Source: Bacillota bacterium (GTDB lineage: Bacteria > Bacillota > Clostridia > Peptostreptococcales > Acidaminobacteraceae). From it: a stretch of 64,000 nucleotides of DNA. Positions 35,191-47,945 of this stretch are shown in pieces; positions within the stretch are counted from its first letter, which is position 1; every line of letters starts with the position of its first letter. The stretch spans positions 86,653-150,652 of the forward strand of contig JAUMXH010000002.1 of assembly GCA_030529225.1 (NCBI GenBank), read 5' to 3'. Both the position numbers and the translations under genes were made by a program. The notes below the pieces were generated by a model, which saw only the letters and a program-made list of their open reading frames with translations, was not told where the DNA came from and made no database searches.

Positions 35191-36088
35191 ACCGATTTAC
35201 TACCTGAAGGAAGCCTTTCTGAACCTTTGGAAGAACAAGACCAACACTGCGGGCTCGATTTTTGTCATGTCCTTTACCTTTGCGATCTTGGGCATCGTCT
35301 TTATGATTGTCATGAACGTGAACGCGCTGGTAAAAGACACCCAGAGCACCTTTGATCAGATCACGGTGTTCCTGGAGGATGAGCTCAAACCCGACGAGAT
35401 CAAACAGATAATCAAGGAAATCGGGCGTATTCCGGGCGTCAAGGACAGCGTCTTTGAGGACAAGGAAGAGGCCTTCAAAAAGTGGAAGGAAGAGGATTGG
35501 GGCGAGGATGCCTACCTTTTGGACGGGATCGGTTCGAGTCCCCTTCCCAATGCCGTTTACATCACGATAAGCGACATCAACAAGGCGGCGAGCGTGGTCA
35601 AGGAGCTCGAGAAGTTCAACGGAATCGAGGAAATCAAGTACTTTAGGGAAGAGGTGCAGAATTTGCTGGTGGTCGGTAAAATCATCGCCAAGATCGGCCT
35701 CGGCGTCATTGCGGTCCTGCTCGTTCTGTGCTTCTTCGTCATCAGCAACACCATCAAAATTGCAGTCAATTCCAGACACCTGGAAATCAATATCATGAAG
35801 TATGTGGGAGCGAAGAATCGCTTCATCCGCGGACCCTTTATTTTGGAGGGCATGCTGATCGGCATCATCTCTTCGATCTTCTCTTCGTGCATCGTCTATA
35901 TCCTATACAAATATGTTCTCAAGAGCTTCGGATTCGACAAATCTACCGTGATTGACGGAGGAATCTTCTTCTCCGCGGTCGATCCGGCGCAACTGATGAA
36001 TACCTTTGTGTTTATCGTCGTCGTCCTCGGCATCGGCATCGGGATTCTGGGTTCAATCAGTTCCACCAGAAAACATTTGAAAGTGTAA
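35180..36088 (+). CDS. ftsX: Cell division membrane protein FtsX
   Basis: A 302-residue type VII ABC transmembrane protein: TM1 at about 22-45, an extracellular PLD-type domain (about 46-165; VFLEDELKPDEIKQIIKEIGR), then three C-terminal helices (IGLGVIAVLLVLCFFVISNT, LEGMLIGIISSIFSSCIVYI and FVFIVVVLGIGIGILGSI). It does not transport but transmits ATP-driven movement to an extracellular hydrolase. It follows ftsE with overlap and is 4 bp upstream of the LytM hydrolase gene. Confidence 0.94.
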   Translation: MRIRPIYYLKEAFLNLWKNKTNTAGSIFVMSFTFAILGIVFMIVMNVNALVKDTQSTFDQITVFLEDELKPDEIKQIIKEIGRIPGVKDSVFEDKEEAFKKWKEEDWGEDAYLLDGIGSSPLPNAVYITISDINKAASVVKELEKFNGIEEIKYFREEVQNLLVVGKIIAKIGLGVIAVLLVLCFFVISNTIKIAVNSRHLEINIMKYVGAKNRFIRGPFILEGMLIGIISSIFSSCIVYILYKYVLKSFGFDKSTVIDGGIFFSAVDPAQLMNTFVFIVVVLGIGIGILGSISSTRKHLKV

Positions 36089-36092
36089 GCCT

Positions 36093-37292
36093 ATGAAGCA
36101 GGGGAATCAGAAAAAAAATCGGGTAAGCTTGCGAATCGCCTTGGCACTGGCGCTCTTTCTCTGCTCGGGCTACATCGCCTTTGCGGCCATGGTCCCGAAC
36201 AGGGGCTACGAAGAACCCGCGAGACCGGGCAACGAGATTCAGGACCTGAAGGATGAGAAGAGCGAGATCGAGCGGAGCATCGAGCAGACCAAGATTGAAT
36301 ACCGGGAGCAGGTCAAGCTCTATTCGCAGCAGGAGCAGGAACTCGCGAGTCTGCAATCCAAGATTATGACGCAGATCAGCACCATAGAAAAAACCGACCT
36401 GGCGATTTCCGCGAAGGCGGCGGAGGTCGATGCAAAAAAACTAGAGGTCAACAAGGCGCAGGCCGATGTGGACAACCACATTCTGGCGCTCAGAAAGCGC
36501 CTGCGGGTCATGTATAAGTTCGGCAAGACCGGCTACCTGCAGCTCATTTTGAAGTCCGAGAACGTGGTCAGCGCCCTCACCAGGATTGAGCGCGTTCGCA
36601 TGATCAGCAACTACGATAAACAGATGCTCGATGATTTGAGGTTTCTGAAAGAAAAACTCGAAATCAAGCAAAAGGAGCTCGAGGAGCAAAAGAAGGCGTT
36701 GGAGAACCTGAAGGAAGAACAGACCCGGCAGAAGGAAGCGCTCGAAACTTCTTATGACCAGGAGCTCGTGAAAAAGAAGCAGACCTATGAAAATATGGAG
36801 GCCTTGGAGAGGCAGAAGAACCAGCTCGAGGCCGAGAGTGCGAGAATCACCGAAACCTTGCGCCAGATGCAGATTAAGAGGGACTTTGTAGGGGGCGCGA
36901 TGATTTGGCCGCTCGACTACCAGAACTCTCTGATTACCTCGTTCTTTGGCCCTCGGATTGAGCCGATACCGGGTTCCGGTGCCAACCACGGAGCCATCGA
37001 CATCGCCGCGCCGATGGGAAGCAACATCTATGCGGCCCTCGGCGGAGAGGTCATCGCCTCCGAATTTATGTGGGGTTACGGAAACGCCATCATGGTGGAC
37101 CACGGCGGCGGCATCGTGACCCTCTACGCCCACGCGAGCGAGCGCTGGGTCGGCGTCGGAGATGTGGTGAACCGCGGAGACGTGATCGGCAAGGTCGGAT
37201 CGACCGGCTTTTCGACCGGCCCCCACCTTCACTTTGAAGTCAGGGAAAACGGAACCAGGGTCGACCCGCTGAACTATGTAGGCAGGCCGTAA
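36093..37292 (+). CDS. Coiled-coil LytM (M23) peptidoglycan hydrolase, FtsEX partner
   Basis: A 399-residue protein with a signal anchor (about 10-30), a long coiled coil (about 45-265, rich in Glu/Lys/Gln) and a C-terminal M23 domain (about 280-395). Zinc ligands are present: NHGAIDIAA (HxxxD type) and PHLHFEV (HxH). The domain therefore looks catalytically competent rather than a degenerate EnvC-type activator. Position directly after ftsX makes it the likely hydrolase controlled by FtsEX, as CwlO is in Bacillus. Confidence 0.92.
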   Translation: MKQGNQKKNRVSLRIALALALFLCSGYIAFAAMVPNRGYEEPARPGNEIQDLKDEKSEIERSIEQTKIEYREQVKLYSQQEQELASLQSKIMTQISTIEKTDLAISAKAAEVDAKKLEVNKAQADVDNHILALRKRLRVMYKFGKTGYLQLILKSENVVSALTRIERVRMISNYDKQMLDDLRFLKEKLEIKQKELEEQKKALENLKEEQTRQKEALETSYDQELVKKKQTYENMEALERQKNQLEAESARITETLRQMQIKRDFVGGAMIWPLDYQNSLITSFFGPRIEPIPGSGANHGAIDIAAPMGSNIYAALGGEVIASEFMWGYGNAIMVDHGGGIVTLYAHASERWVGVGDVVNRGDVIGKVGSTGFSTGPHLHFEVRENGTRVDPLNYVGRP

Positions 37293-37377
37293 CAGCCTCC
37301 GGTCCGAGAGGCGGGCCGAGAGCCCCTGAGGGGAATCTCCAACTTGTAAATTCAGTAAGAAACGGAAGAATAAAAAT

Positions 37378-38667
37378 ATGAACGAACATTTTGAACATCA
37401 TGAACGCGAAGAGGAGCGCGGGGAGACCGAGCGCGCTTCGCTTTCGGAACAGGGGCGGACCAAGTATCCTGTTTGGCTGGTCTGTCTCTGCATCGCCCTT
37501 TTAATCAGTACCGTGTACTTTGCCTACTTTGACCGGGCGAAGGATCCGCAGGATCTGAACATCGTCACGCAGGAAAAGAAGGAAGACAAGGACCTCGCTT
37601 ACTATGAGGCGCGCTATAAAAAAGTGGACGAACTCAGGGAATTTGTGAAAAAGAACTTTTACAAGGAGGTCTCGGACAAGGACTTTGACGAGTGGATCAT
37701 CCGCGGTCTCTTCCTTGCCCTTGACGACCCGTACTCAAGTTACTTTACGCCCGAGGAATACCAATCCTTTATGGAGCTCAACGAGGGCTCTTACGGCGGC
37801 CTCGGCATCAGCATCAGCCCGGAGAAGAACGGCTACATCACCGTCATCAGCACCTTTGAGGACACACCCGCCTCGCGCGCCGGCATCCGTCACAACGACA
37901 AGATTTTGAAGGTCGACGGGGTGGAATATCCGGCCGAGAAGATGGATGTGGCAATCAGCAAGATGAAGGGAGAGCCCGGCACCATGGTCAGCCTGACCAT
38001 ACTCCGCGACAACGAGGAGATCGAGCTGAACCTGGAGCGGGCGCAGATCGTGATTCACTCGGTCAGCTCCGAGATGCTTCCCGGGGAGGACAAGATCGCC
38101 TACATTCGCATCCGAAGCTTTGATCAGAAGGTTTCGCAGGAGTTTTACGAACAGTTCGACCGGATGGAGCGCGAAGGCATGCGCGGTTTTGTGCTCGACC
38201 TCAGGGGAAATCCCGGAGGCAGCCTGGCCGAATGTGTCGACGTCGCGGATTTTTTGCTCGGGGAGCAGCGCATCGTATCGACCGAGAACCGCTCGGGCGA
38301 CAAGTACGTCTTTGACTCCGCTGCGGGAAGGGTAGACCAACCCTTTGTGGTTCTGATTGACGGGGGAAGCGCCTCGGCTTCGGAAATCCTGGCCGCTGCG
38401 ATACAGGACGGCGCGAGCGCCAAACTGGTCGGGACCCGAACCTTCGGAAAGGGCGTTGTGCAGACCGTGAGCCCGGAACTGAGCGACGGCTCCGGCTTCA
38501 AAATTACGACTTCGGAATACTTCACACCGAGCGGAAAGAGCATCCACGAAAAGGGTGTGGAGCCGGATGTGGAGGTCAAATTGTCAAACGAGTTTTCCAT
38601 CTTGGATAAGAGCAGCGACAACCAGCTCGGAAAGGCGCTTGAACTCTTGAAACAAGAACTGAACTAG
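37378..38667 (+). CDS. ctpA: S41 family C-terminal processing peptidase
   Basis: A 429-residue membrane-anchored serine protease with a cytoplasmic N-tail, TM at about 31-52, a PDZ domain (about 120-205; GGLGISISPEKNGYITVIS, SRAGIRHNDKILKVDGVE) and an S41 catalytic domain (about 210-395). The serine is in GGSASASEILAAAIQDG and the lysine in GTRTFGKGVVQ, forming the Ser-Lys dyad. Such proteases commonly sit after the FtsEX-hydrolase genes and may trim or activate cell-wall enzymes. Confidence 0.94.
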   Translation: MNEHFEHHEREEERGETERASLSEQGRTKYPVWLVCLCIALLISTVYFAYFDRAKDPQDLNIVTQEKKEDKDLAYYEARYKKVDELREFVKKNFYKEVSDKDFDEWIIRGLFLALDDPYSSYFTPEEYQSFMELNEGSYGGLGISISPEKNGYITVISTFEDTPASRAGIRHNDKILKVDGVEYPAEKMDVAISKMKGEPGTMVSLTILRDNEEIELNLERAQIVIHSVSSEMLPGEDKIAYIRIRSFDQKVSQEFYEQFDRMEREGMRGFVLDLRGNPGGSLAECVDVADFLLGEQRIVSTENRSGDKYVFDSAAGRVDQPFVVLIDGGSASASEILAAAIQDGASAKLVGTRTFGKGVVQTVSPELSDGSGFKITTSEYFTPSGKSIHEKGVEPDVEVKLSNEFSILDKSSDNQLGKALELLKQELN

Positions 38668-38683
38668 AAGGGACGGAGGACAT

Positions 38684-39235
38684 ATGATACTGAGAAGAGC
38701 GAACATCTATGACGCAACGGACATCGCGAAGGTTCATTTTAAAGTATGGAACGACTTTCACAAGGAGAGGGTGTCCGAGCCGTTTTTGAAGCACTTTAAT
38801 TTTGAATACCGAAAGAAGTACTGGGTCAAGTTTATCAACGAGAACCGAATCTGCTTTGTGGTCGAGGAAAAGGGCGGCAGCATAGACGGGTTCATCGTTC
38901 CGGGCCTAAAAAGGCTGAACGAGAATGAAAACGTGGGCGAGATTCTGATGCACTATGTGAACAACAACCAGCATTTTATGCAAAACTTTTCCGCCCTCCT
39001 CCTCTCATCGGCTATGTTGTTCCGCAAAAACAATGCCAACTCCATGTATACCTGGATTCACAGAGAACACGGAAACGTTGAAAAATACAAGATGCTCGGA
39101 GCCGCCGAAACCAGCGCGAAGGTGGATCGGATGGATTCCAAGGACATCATCAAAATCAAATTGGAGTGGAACAACCTGGAAGACTATATCGCGGAACACG
39201 AAGCGATTCTGAACGATATGTTGGTCGAGTTTTAA
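38684..39235 (+). CDS. GNAT-like N-acetyltransferase
   Basis: A 183-residue protein that begins MILRRANIYDATDIAKVHF, the common GNAT start (RxAxxxDxxxIxxVH), followed by FVVEEKGGSIDGFIVPG. It ends with a hydrophobic-to-charged tail. The classical acetyl-CoA loop (Q/RxxGxG/A) is not obvious, so it is a divergent member or has lost activity. RBS GGACGGAGG. It lies 16 bp after ctpA and 10 bp before the AI-2E permease gene. The substrate is unknown. Confidence 0.65.
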   Translation: MILRRANIYDATDIAKVHFKVWNDFHKERVSEPFLKHFNFEYRKKYWVKFINENRICFVVEEKGGSIDGFIVPGLKRLNENENVGEILMHYVNNNQHFMQNFSALLLSSAMLFRKNNANSMYTWIHREHGNVEKYKMLGAAETSAKVDRMDSKDIIKIKLEWNNLEDYIAEHEAILNDMLVEF

Positions 39236-39245
39236 GGAGGTACAA

Positions 39246-40442
39246 GTGAAACGAATTAAGTACTTGGAATTTTTACCGATCATCGTCATCAGTTTCTTCC
39301 TCTTTCGTCTCTTGAATGAGAAGTTTCTTTTGACCGGCTTACTCGCCGACATCGTCAGGATGTGCACGCCCTTCTTCTGGGCCCTTGCGATTGCCTATGT
39401 TGCGAACATCGCGATGATGAAGTTTGAGAAAAAGTTTAAGTTATCCAGGACCCTCTCGCTGATCCTGTCCTACCTCTTGGTCTTCTTGATTCTGGGCCTC
39501 TTGTTCTCGGTCGTCATTCCGATCCTGGTCAAGACCGTCCCGAACATCGTCAACAACTCGGGCACCTATGCCGAGAGCTTCAACCAATGGTATGAGCAGA
39601 ACATCGCGGCGAGACTCGGCGAGAGTTCGAGCAAGTACGGGGTGGACATCAACAAGATGGTCATCGGCAAGATGCAGGACATCCTGAAGCTGATTTCCGA
39701 GCTCCTGCAGGGCTTGGTTTCGGGAATCGGAAAGCTCGCGGTATCCATCACGACCGGTTTGATTCAGTTCTTCATCGGACTCGTGATTTCAGTCTACGTG
39801 CTCAGCGACAAGGAGCGTTTCTTCGCGAACACCAGAAAGTTCTTCACCGCCTTCTGCGGAAGAAAGTTTACCAACAAGGCGGTTGAGATTGTGAACGACG
39901 CGGACGAGATCTTCGGAAACTATCTGATTGCAAAGTCTTTGGACTCCCTAATCATCGGGATTATCGCGATCATAGGCTTTTCGATTATGCGACTGGAATA
40001 TGCGATCCTCTTCGGTATCATCATCGGGGTGACCAATATGATCCCGTACTTCGGTCCGATGATCGGAGCCGTGCCGGTCGTCTTAATCACCCTGGTCATT
40101 TCGCCGATTCAAGCCCTCTGGGCGGCCATCTTCATCCTGGTGTTGCAGCAGGTGGACGGAAACATCATAGGGCCTAAGATCGTGGGCGAAAAGGTTGGGA
40201 TTCCGGCCCTCTGGGGCGTCGTATCCGTCACAATCGGAGGAACCCTCTTCGGGTTTATGGGCATGCTCCTGGGAACGCCGATCTTCACCCTATTCAGAAA
40301 GATCATCCTGGACGTGCAGGACAGAAAGCTCGTGGAGATGGACTACGGCACGGCGCAGGGAGAAGGGGAACCGGTGGAACCCAAGCGCAGAAAAAAAATA
40401 AAATTCAACTTCAGTAAGAAACAAAAAGCGGACAAACAATAG
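39246..40442 (+). CDS. AI-2E family (PF01594) transporter-like permease
   Basis: A 398-residue protein with seven or eight helices. The family's conserved C-terminal segments are present: AKSLDSLIIGIIAIIGFSI, LFGIIIGVTNMIPYFGPMIG and QQVDGNIIGPKIVGEKVGIP with WGVVSVTIGG. A lysine-rich tail (EPKRRKKIKFNFSKKQKADK) closes the protein. Members export or exchange small solutes (AI-2, Na+/H+, others); the substrate here is unknown. RBS AAGGAGG. Confidence 0.9.
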   Translation: MKRIKYLEFLPIIVISFFLFRLLNEKFLLTGLLADIVRMCTPFFWALAIAYVANIAMMKFEKKFKLSRTLSLILSYLLVFLILGLLFSVVIPILVKTVPNIVNNSGTYAESFNQWYEQNIAARLGESSSKYGVDINKMVIGKMQDILKLISELLQGLVSGIGKLAVSITTGLIQFFIGLVISVYVLSDKERFFANTRKFFTAFCGRKFTNKAVEIVNDADEIFGNYLIAKSLDSLIIGIIAIIGFSIMRLEYAILFGIIIGVTNMIPYFGPMIGAVPVVLITLVISPIQALWAAIFILVLQQVDGNIIGPKIVGEKVGIPALWGVVSVTIGGTLFGFMGMLLGTPIFTLFRKIILDVQDRKLVEMDYGTAQGEGEPVEPKRRKKIKFNFSKKQKADKQ

Positions 40443-40514
40443 CAAACAAGAGTGAGCTTCAGCATAGAACAACAGTACAATTTTTGAGCGTGCATAAGGT
40501 AAAGGAGGCACAGC

Positions 40515-41531
40515 ATGAAAAAAAGAGTGGTGGTAAACGGGATCGGCAGAATGGGAAAGCTGGTGACCAGAAAGATTCTTGAGAATCCTAAGTTTGAATT
40601 GGTAGGCATCAACGCGACCTTCAAACAGGAACCGGCGGAAACCCTGGCCTACATCCTCAAGTATGACAGTGCGCAAGGAACATTTAAAGGCCATGACTTT
40701 GAAGTGATTGATGATGTCTTGCACATTGACGGAAAACCGGTAAAAATATTCGACTTTAGAAACGCGGAAGAAGCACCTTGGAAGGAAGAGAACGTCGACA
40801 TCGTGATCGAGTGTACCGGCGCTTACAACGATAAGGACAAGGCGATGGCCCACATTAAGGCGGGCGCAAAGAAGGTCGTCATCTCGGCTCCTGCGAAGGG
40901 TGACTTGAAGACCGTGGTTTACAACGTAAACGACGAGGTCTTGGACAAGGACGACATTATCGTATCGGGCGCTTCCTGCACCACAAACTGCCTGGCGCCT
41001 GTGGTCAAGGTCTTGGACGATGCCTTCGGAATCGAGAAGGGCTTTATGACAACCGTTCACGCCTACACCAACGACCAGGGCCTGGTAGACGTAAAACACA
41101 AGAAAGAAATCGCTGCGAGAAGGGGTAGAGCGGGCGCGCAGAACATCGTGCCGACTTCAACCGGGGCCGCAAAGGCGATCGGCCTGGTCATGCCTCACCT
41201 GAAAGGCAAGCTCGACGGCATCGCGCTCAGGGTTCCGACCATCACGGGTTCTTGTGTAGACCTGGTCGTGGAACTCAAAAAGAACGTCACTGTTGAAGAG
41301 ATCAACAAAGCGGTGAAAGAGGCTGCCAACGAGACCCTCGCATACACCGAGGATCCGATCGTATCGGCCGACGTCATCGGTTCCGACTACGGTTCTATCT
41401 TTGACGCCTTGAGCACGACCGTGATGGAAGTGGAAGGCAAGCAGATGGTAAAAATCCTGACCTGGTACGACAACGAGGCCTCTTATGTGGCGCAGCTCGT
41501 GAGACTCGTGGAGAAAGTGAGCGAACTGTAA
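40515..41531 (+). CDS. gap: Glyceraldehyde-3-phosphate dehydrogenase
   Basis: A 338-residue type I NAD-dependent enzyme of lower glycolysis. The N-terminal NAD fold ([18 protein letters not shown]) and active-site [19 protein letters not shown] with catalytic cysteine are clear, as are [27 protein letters not shown] and the C-terminal [15 protein letters not shown]. It heads gap-pgk-tpiA-eno, and its TAA shares the A of the pgk ATG (TAATG). No cggR repressor gene precedes it. RBS AAAGGAGG. Confidence 0.97.
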   Translation: MKKRVVVNGIGRMGKLVTRKILENPKFELVGINATFKQEPAETLAYILKYDSAQGTFKGHDFEVIDDVLHIDGKPVKIFDFRNAEEAPWKEENVDIVIECTGAYNDKDKAMAHIKAGAKKVVISAPAKGDLKTVVYNVNDEVLDKDDIIVSGASCTTNCLAPVVKVLDDAFGIEKGFMTTVHAYTNDQGLVDVKHKKEIAARRGRAGAQNIVPTSTGAAKAIGLVMPHLKGKLDGIALRVPTITGSCVDLVVELKKNVTVEEINKAVKEAANETLAYTEDPIVSADVIGSDYGSIFDALSTTVMEVEGKQMVKILTWYDNEASYVAQLVRLVEKVSEL

Positions 41532-42733
41532 TGGCAAAAAAGACAATCAGAGATATCGAGGTGAAGGGCAAGCGGGTCCTTCTCCGCGCGGATTTCAACG
41601 TGCCGATTAAGAACGGCGCAATCACCGATGACAACAGAATCAAGGCCGAGCTCCCAACCATCCGTCAGCTTTTGGATGCGGGCGCCAAGCTCATCGTCTT
41701 CTCTCACCTGGGCAAGGTGAAGAAGGAAGAGGACAAGGTCGGAAAGAGCCTGGCTCCGGTGGCGGAGAGACTCGCGGAACTTTTGGGAAAAGAAGTGAAA
41801 TTCATCCCGCAGACCAAGGGGAAGGAGCTCGAGGACGCGGCCTTCGCACTCCAGGAGGGCGAGGTCCTGATGTTTGAAAATACAAGGTTTGAAGACGGGG
41901 AGACCAAGAACGAGCCGGAGCTCGGCAAGTACTGGGCATCCTTGGGCGAAGTCTTCGTGAACGACGCGTTCGGAACCGCGCACAGAAAGCACGCATCGAA
42001 TGTCGGCATTTCCGCGCACTTGCAGACCGTATCCGGCCTTTTGATGGAAAAGGAAATCCAATTTTTGGGCGGGCTCTCGAATCCGGAAAGGCCCTTTGTG
42101 GCGATCTTGGGCGGCGCGAAGGTATCGGATAAGATCAACGTGATTGAAAACCTGATCAACAAGGCGGACAAAATCCTGATCGGCGGCGGGATGGCCTACA
42201 CCTTCTTCAAGGCGATGGGCTACGAGACCGGGATGTCGCTGATTGAAGAGCACAGACTCGACGTTGCCGAGCGCGCGATAAAACAGGCGCAGGAAGCCGG
42301 CGTGAAGCTGATCTTGCCGGTCGACAACGTGGTGAGCAAGGAATTCAGAAACGACGCGGACTTCGAGACGGTCGATGTGGACAAGATTCCGATCAACAAG
42401 ATGGGTCTGGACATCGGAGCGAAGACCATAGAGCTCTTTAAAGAGGAACTCAAAGGGGCGAAGACCGTGGTTTGGAACGGGCCGATGGGCGTCTTTGAGA
42501 TGGAGAACTTTGCGCGCGGAACCTTTGAACTCTGCAAGGCGTTGAGTGAGCTTGACGATGCCAAGACCATCATCGGCGGAGGAGACAGCGCGGCTGCTGC
42601 CATCCAGATGGGCTTTGAAGACAAGTTCACCCACATTTCAACCGGTGGCGGCGCATCCCTCGAGTACCTGGAAGGCAAGGAACTTCCCGGCATCCTGGCG
42701 ATTGCGGACACGCACAAGTGCGGCTGCTGCTAG
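41531..42733 (+). CDS. pgk: Phosphoglycerate kinase
   Basis: A 400-residue enzyme that makes ATP from 1,3-bisphosphoglycerate. [74 protein letters not shown] and [10 protein letters not shown] are the diagnostic segments. The start overlaps the gap stop codon by one base. The C-terminus CGCC is unusual but short. Confidence 0.97.
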   Translation: MAKKTIRDIEVKGKRVLLRADFNVPIKNGAITDDNRIKAELPTIRQLLDAGAKLIVFSHLGKVKKEEDKVGKSLAPVAERLAELLGKEVKFIPQTKGKELEDAAFALQEGEVLMFENTRFEDGETKNEPELGKYWASLGEVFVNDAFGTAHRKHASNVGISAHLQTVSGLLMEKEIQFLGGLSNPERPFVAILGGAKVSDKINVIENLINKADKILIGGGMAYTFFKAMGYETGMSLIEEHRLDVAERAIKQAQEAGVKLILPVDNVVSKEFRNDADFETVDVDKIPINKMGLDIGAKTIELFKEELKGAKTVVWNGPMGVFEMENFARGTFELCKALSELDDAKTIIGGGDSAAAAIQMGFEDKFTHISTGGGASLEYLEGKELPGILAIADTHKCGCC

Positions 42734-42766
42734 GCGGAGCGCCAAGGGCAAAGATAGAGGAATCAG

Positions 42767-44805
<2,039 letters not shown>

Positions 44806-44819
44806 GTAAACATAGAACG

Positions 44820-45599
44820 ATGGGCAGCAAAGAATCGCAGAGGTGCTCGGAGCTCGCCATCGGGGTCTTTGACTCCGGACTGGGCGGCGTCAGCGTTCTG
44901 AATGAGATCGGGGCATTGATGCCGGAGGAATCCCTGATTTATTACGGGGATTCCGCCTTTGCCCCCTACGGCGTAAAGAGTACGGACGAAGTCGTCTCGA
45001 GGGTCTTTTCGATCACCGAAGAACTGCTGGACCGGGGGATTAAAGCCCTGGTCATCGCCTGCAACACCGCGACCAGCGTCGCGGTGCATTTGCTGCGCGA
45101 GAAATACCGATTTCCGATTTTGGGCCTGGAGCCGGCTTTAAAACCCGCCATTGAGGAGGGCAAACAGAAGATTCTGGTGCTCGCAACGGAGATTACCATC
45201 CGCGAGAAGAAGTTTGCGCTCCTGTCCGAACAATTTGAAGGCAGGGCGCTGATTCACAAGGTTCCGGCGAGCGAGCTGGTGGACCTGGTTGAGTCGGATT
45301 CCATCAGTCGGGACTCGGTGGAGGGCGCCATCAGAAAGGCCCTGCGCTGCGTGCAGATAGAGGACTACGATGCGGTGGTCCTGGGCTGCACCCACTTTGT
45401 CTTTGCGAAACGGGAGATTCAAAGCCTCTTTCCGCAGGCGAAGATTTTTGACGGAAACCACGGCGTGAGCGAGCATCTGAAACGGCTTTTGGAGGCGGGC
45501 GGCCTGCTCGCGAGCGGGCCGAAGCGGGAAACGCTGTTTCTCAGCTCGGAAGAGGCGATGATAGAGAGGTTTAAACGATATGCAGCAGGGCGCGGATAA
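44820..45599 (+). CDS. murI: Glutamate racemase
   Basis: A 259-residue cofactor-independent racemase that supplies D-glutamate for peptidoglycan. IGVFDSGLGGVSVLNEI, YYGDSAFAPYGVKS, the first catalytic cysteine in IACNTATSVAVH and the second in VLGCTHFVFAK are all present. The gene follows eno by 14 bp and may be read from the glycolytic operon. The 87-codon gene downstream overlaps its end by 20 bp. Confidence 0.95.
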   Translation: MGSKESQRCSELAIGVFDSGLGGVSVLNEIGALMPEESLIYYGDSAFAPYGVKSTDEVVSRVFSITEELLDRGIKALVIACNTATSVAVHLLREKYRFPILGLEPALKPAIEEGKQKILVLATEITIREKKFALLSEQFEGRALIHKVPASELVDLVESDSISRDSVEGAIRKALRCVQIEDYDAVVLGCTHFVFAKREIQSLFPQAKIFDGNHGVSEHLKRLLEAGGLLASGPKRETLFLSSEEAMIERFKRYAAGRG

Positions 45600-45843
45600 T
45601 TACACGCTGATTTTGGAGCTCGACATCCAAAACTTGGACCAAAAGATTGCCGAGTTCATCGATTTGCATGCAAAAAAATCTCCTCTGGAGTCGGATCTCC
45701 TGGCCGAGAAGTACATCCACAGGAACAGGAAGATCAACCTGAGGGAGCAGTCCAAATTGCACAAGTGTTCGATGAAGAAGGTGAATCAGGCGATGGAAGC
45801 CGGGGAGCGGAAACTCTACTCCCACCTTCTCAGCTACCTGTAA
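45580..45843 (+). CDS. Small protein of unknown function after murI
   Basis: An 87-residue, mostly helical, charged protein (LDIQNLDQKIAEFIDLHAKK, NRKINLREQSKLHKC). I do not recognise the family. It overlaps murI by 20 bp and ends 110 bp before the operon terminator. Codon use resembles that of the neighbours and the frame fills the space exactly, so it is probably real. No catalytic motif is seen. Confidence 0.6.
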   Translation: MQQGADNYTLILELDIQNLDQKIAEFIDLHAKKSPLESDLLAEKYIHRNRKINLREQSKLHKCSMKKVNQAMEAGERKLYSHLLSYL

Positions 45844-45952
45844 GCAGCTTGACAACAGGGATTGGAAACGCAAAGATAAGAACGGGAAACCGCAAACGGC
45901 GACTTGCGGATGCAAGAAAGCCTATGCGAAAGAGGGCCGTCTAGGCAGATAA

Positions 45953-45985
45953 AAAAAGTGAGTGTCGCAACACTCACTTTTTGTT
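45953..45985. terminator. Bidirectional terminator between murI region and pyrG
   Basis: Stem AAAAAGTGAGTGT/ACACTCACTTTTT with loop CGCA. T tracts occur on both strands (TTTTTGTTTTT on plus, TTTTTTT on minus), suiting two convergent operons. Confidence 0.9.
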
Positions 45986-46051
45986 TTTCTTTATTCATTG
46001 GTTTGTTTGCGGACGATGCTTGCCGTCTGCCAACGATTTTTGCACGACCGC

Positions 46052-47698
<1,647 letters not shown>

Positions 47699-47700
47699 TC

Positions 47701-47729
47701 AGTATATAGTTTTTTGTATCGTTTTTCAA
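47701..47729 (-). promoter_or_regulatory. Promoter for pyrG
   Basis: The minus strand has TTGAAA (47729-47724), 17-bp spacer, TATACT (47706-47701). The leader is about 40 nt and does not start with the GGGC run used for reiterative-transcription control in Bacillus pyrG. Confidence 0.7.
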
Positions 47730-47945
47730 GAGAAATTACCGAATAATCCGCGAAAGGAAGGCGAAGAAATTTTATGAAAAACTTTAATATATGTATTTAA
47801 AATTATATGCATATAATGAAAATTACTTTCAATAAAAATTTTTCATCAATCTAAGAAAATGCTGTCAAAAAAATTCAAAAAGCTGTCGATTTAAAAGATG
47901 GAAAATTCACTTAGGCGTTAGGTACAAAGCAGGGGAGAAAAGCAA

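Noticed and set aside
45849..45952. c-di-GMP (GEMM) riboswitch suggested by ACGCAAAG
   Set aside because: Only that string and an ACAGGG match; the GAAA tetraloop receptor architecture and a downstream plus-strand gene are missing.
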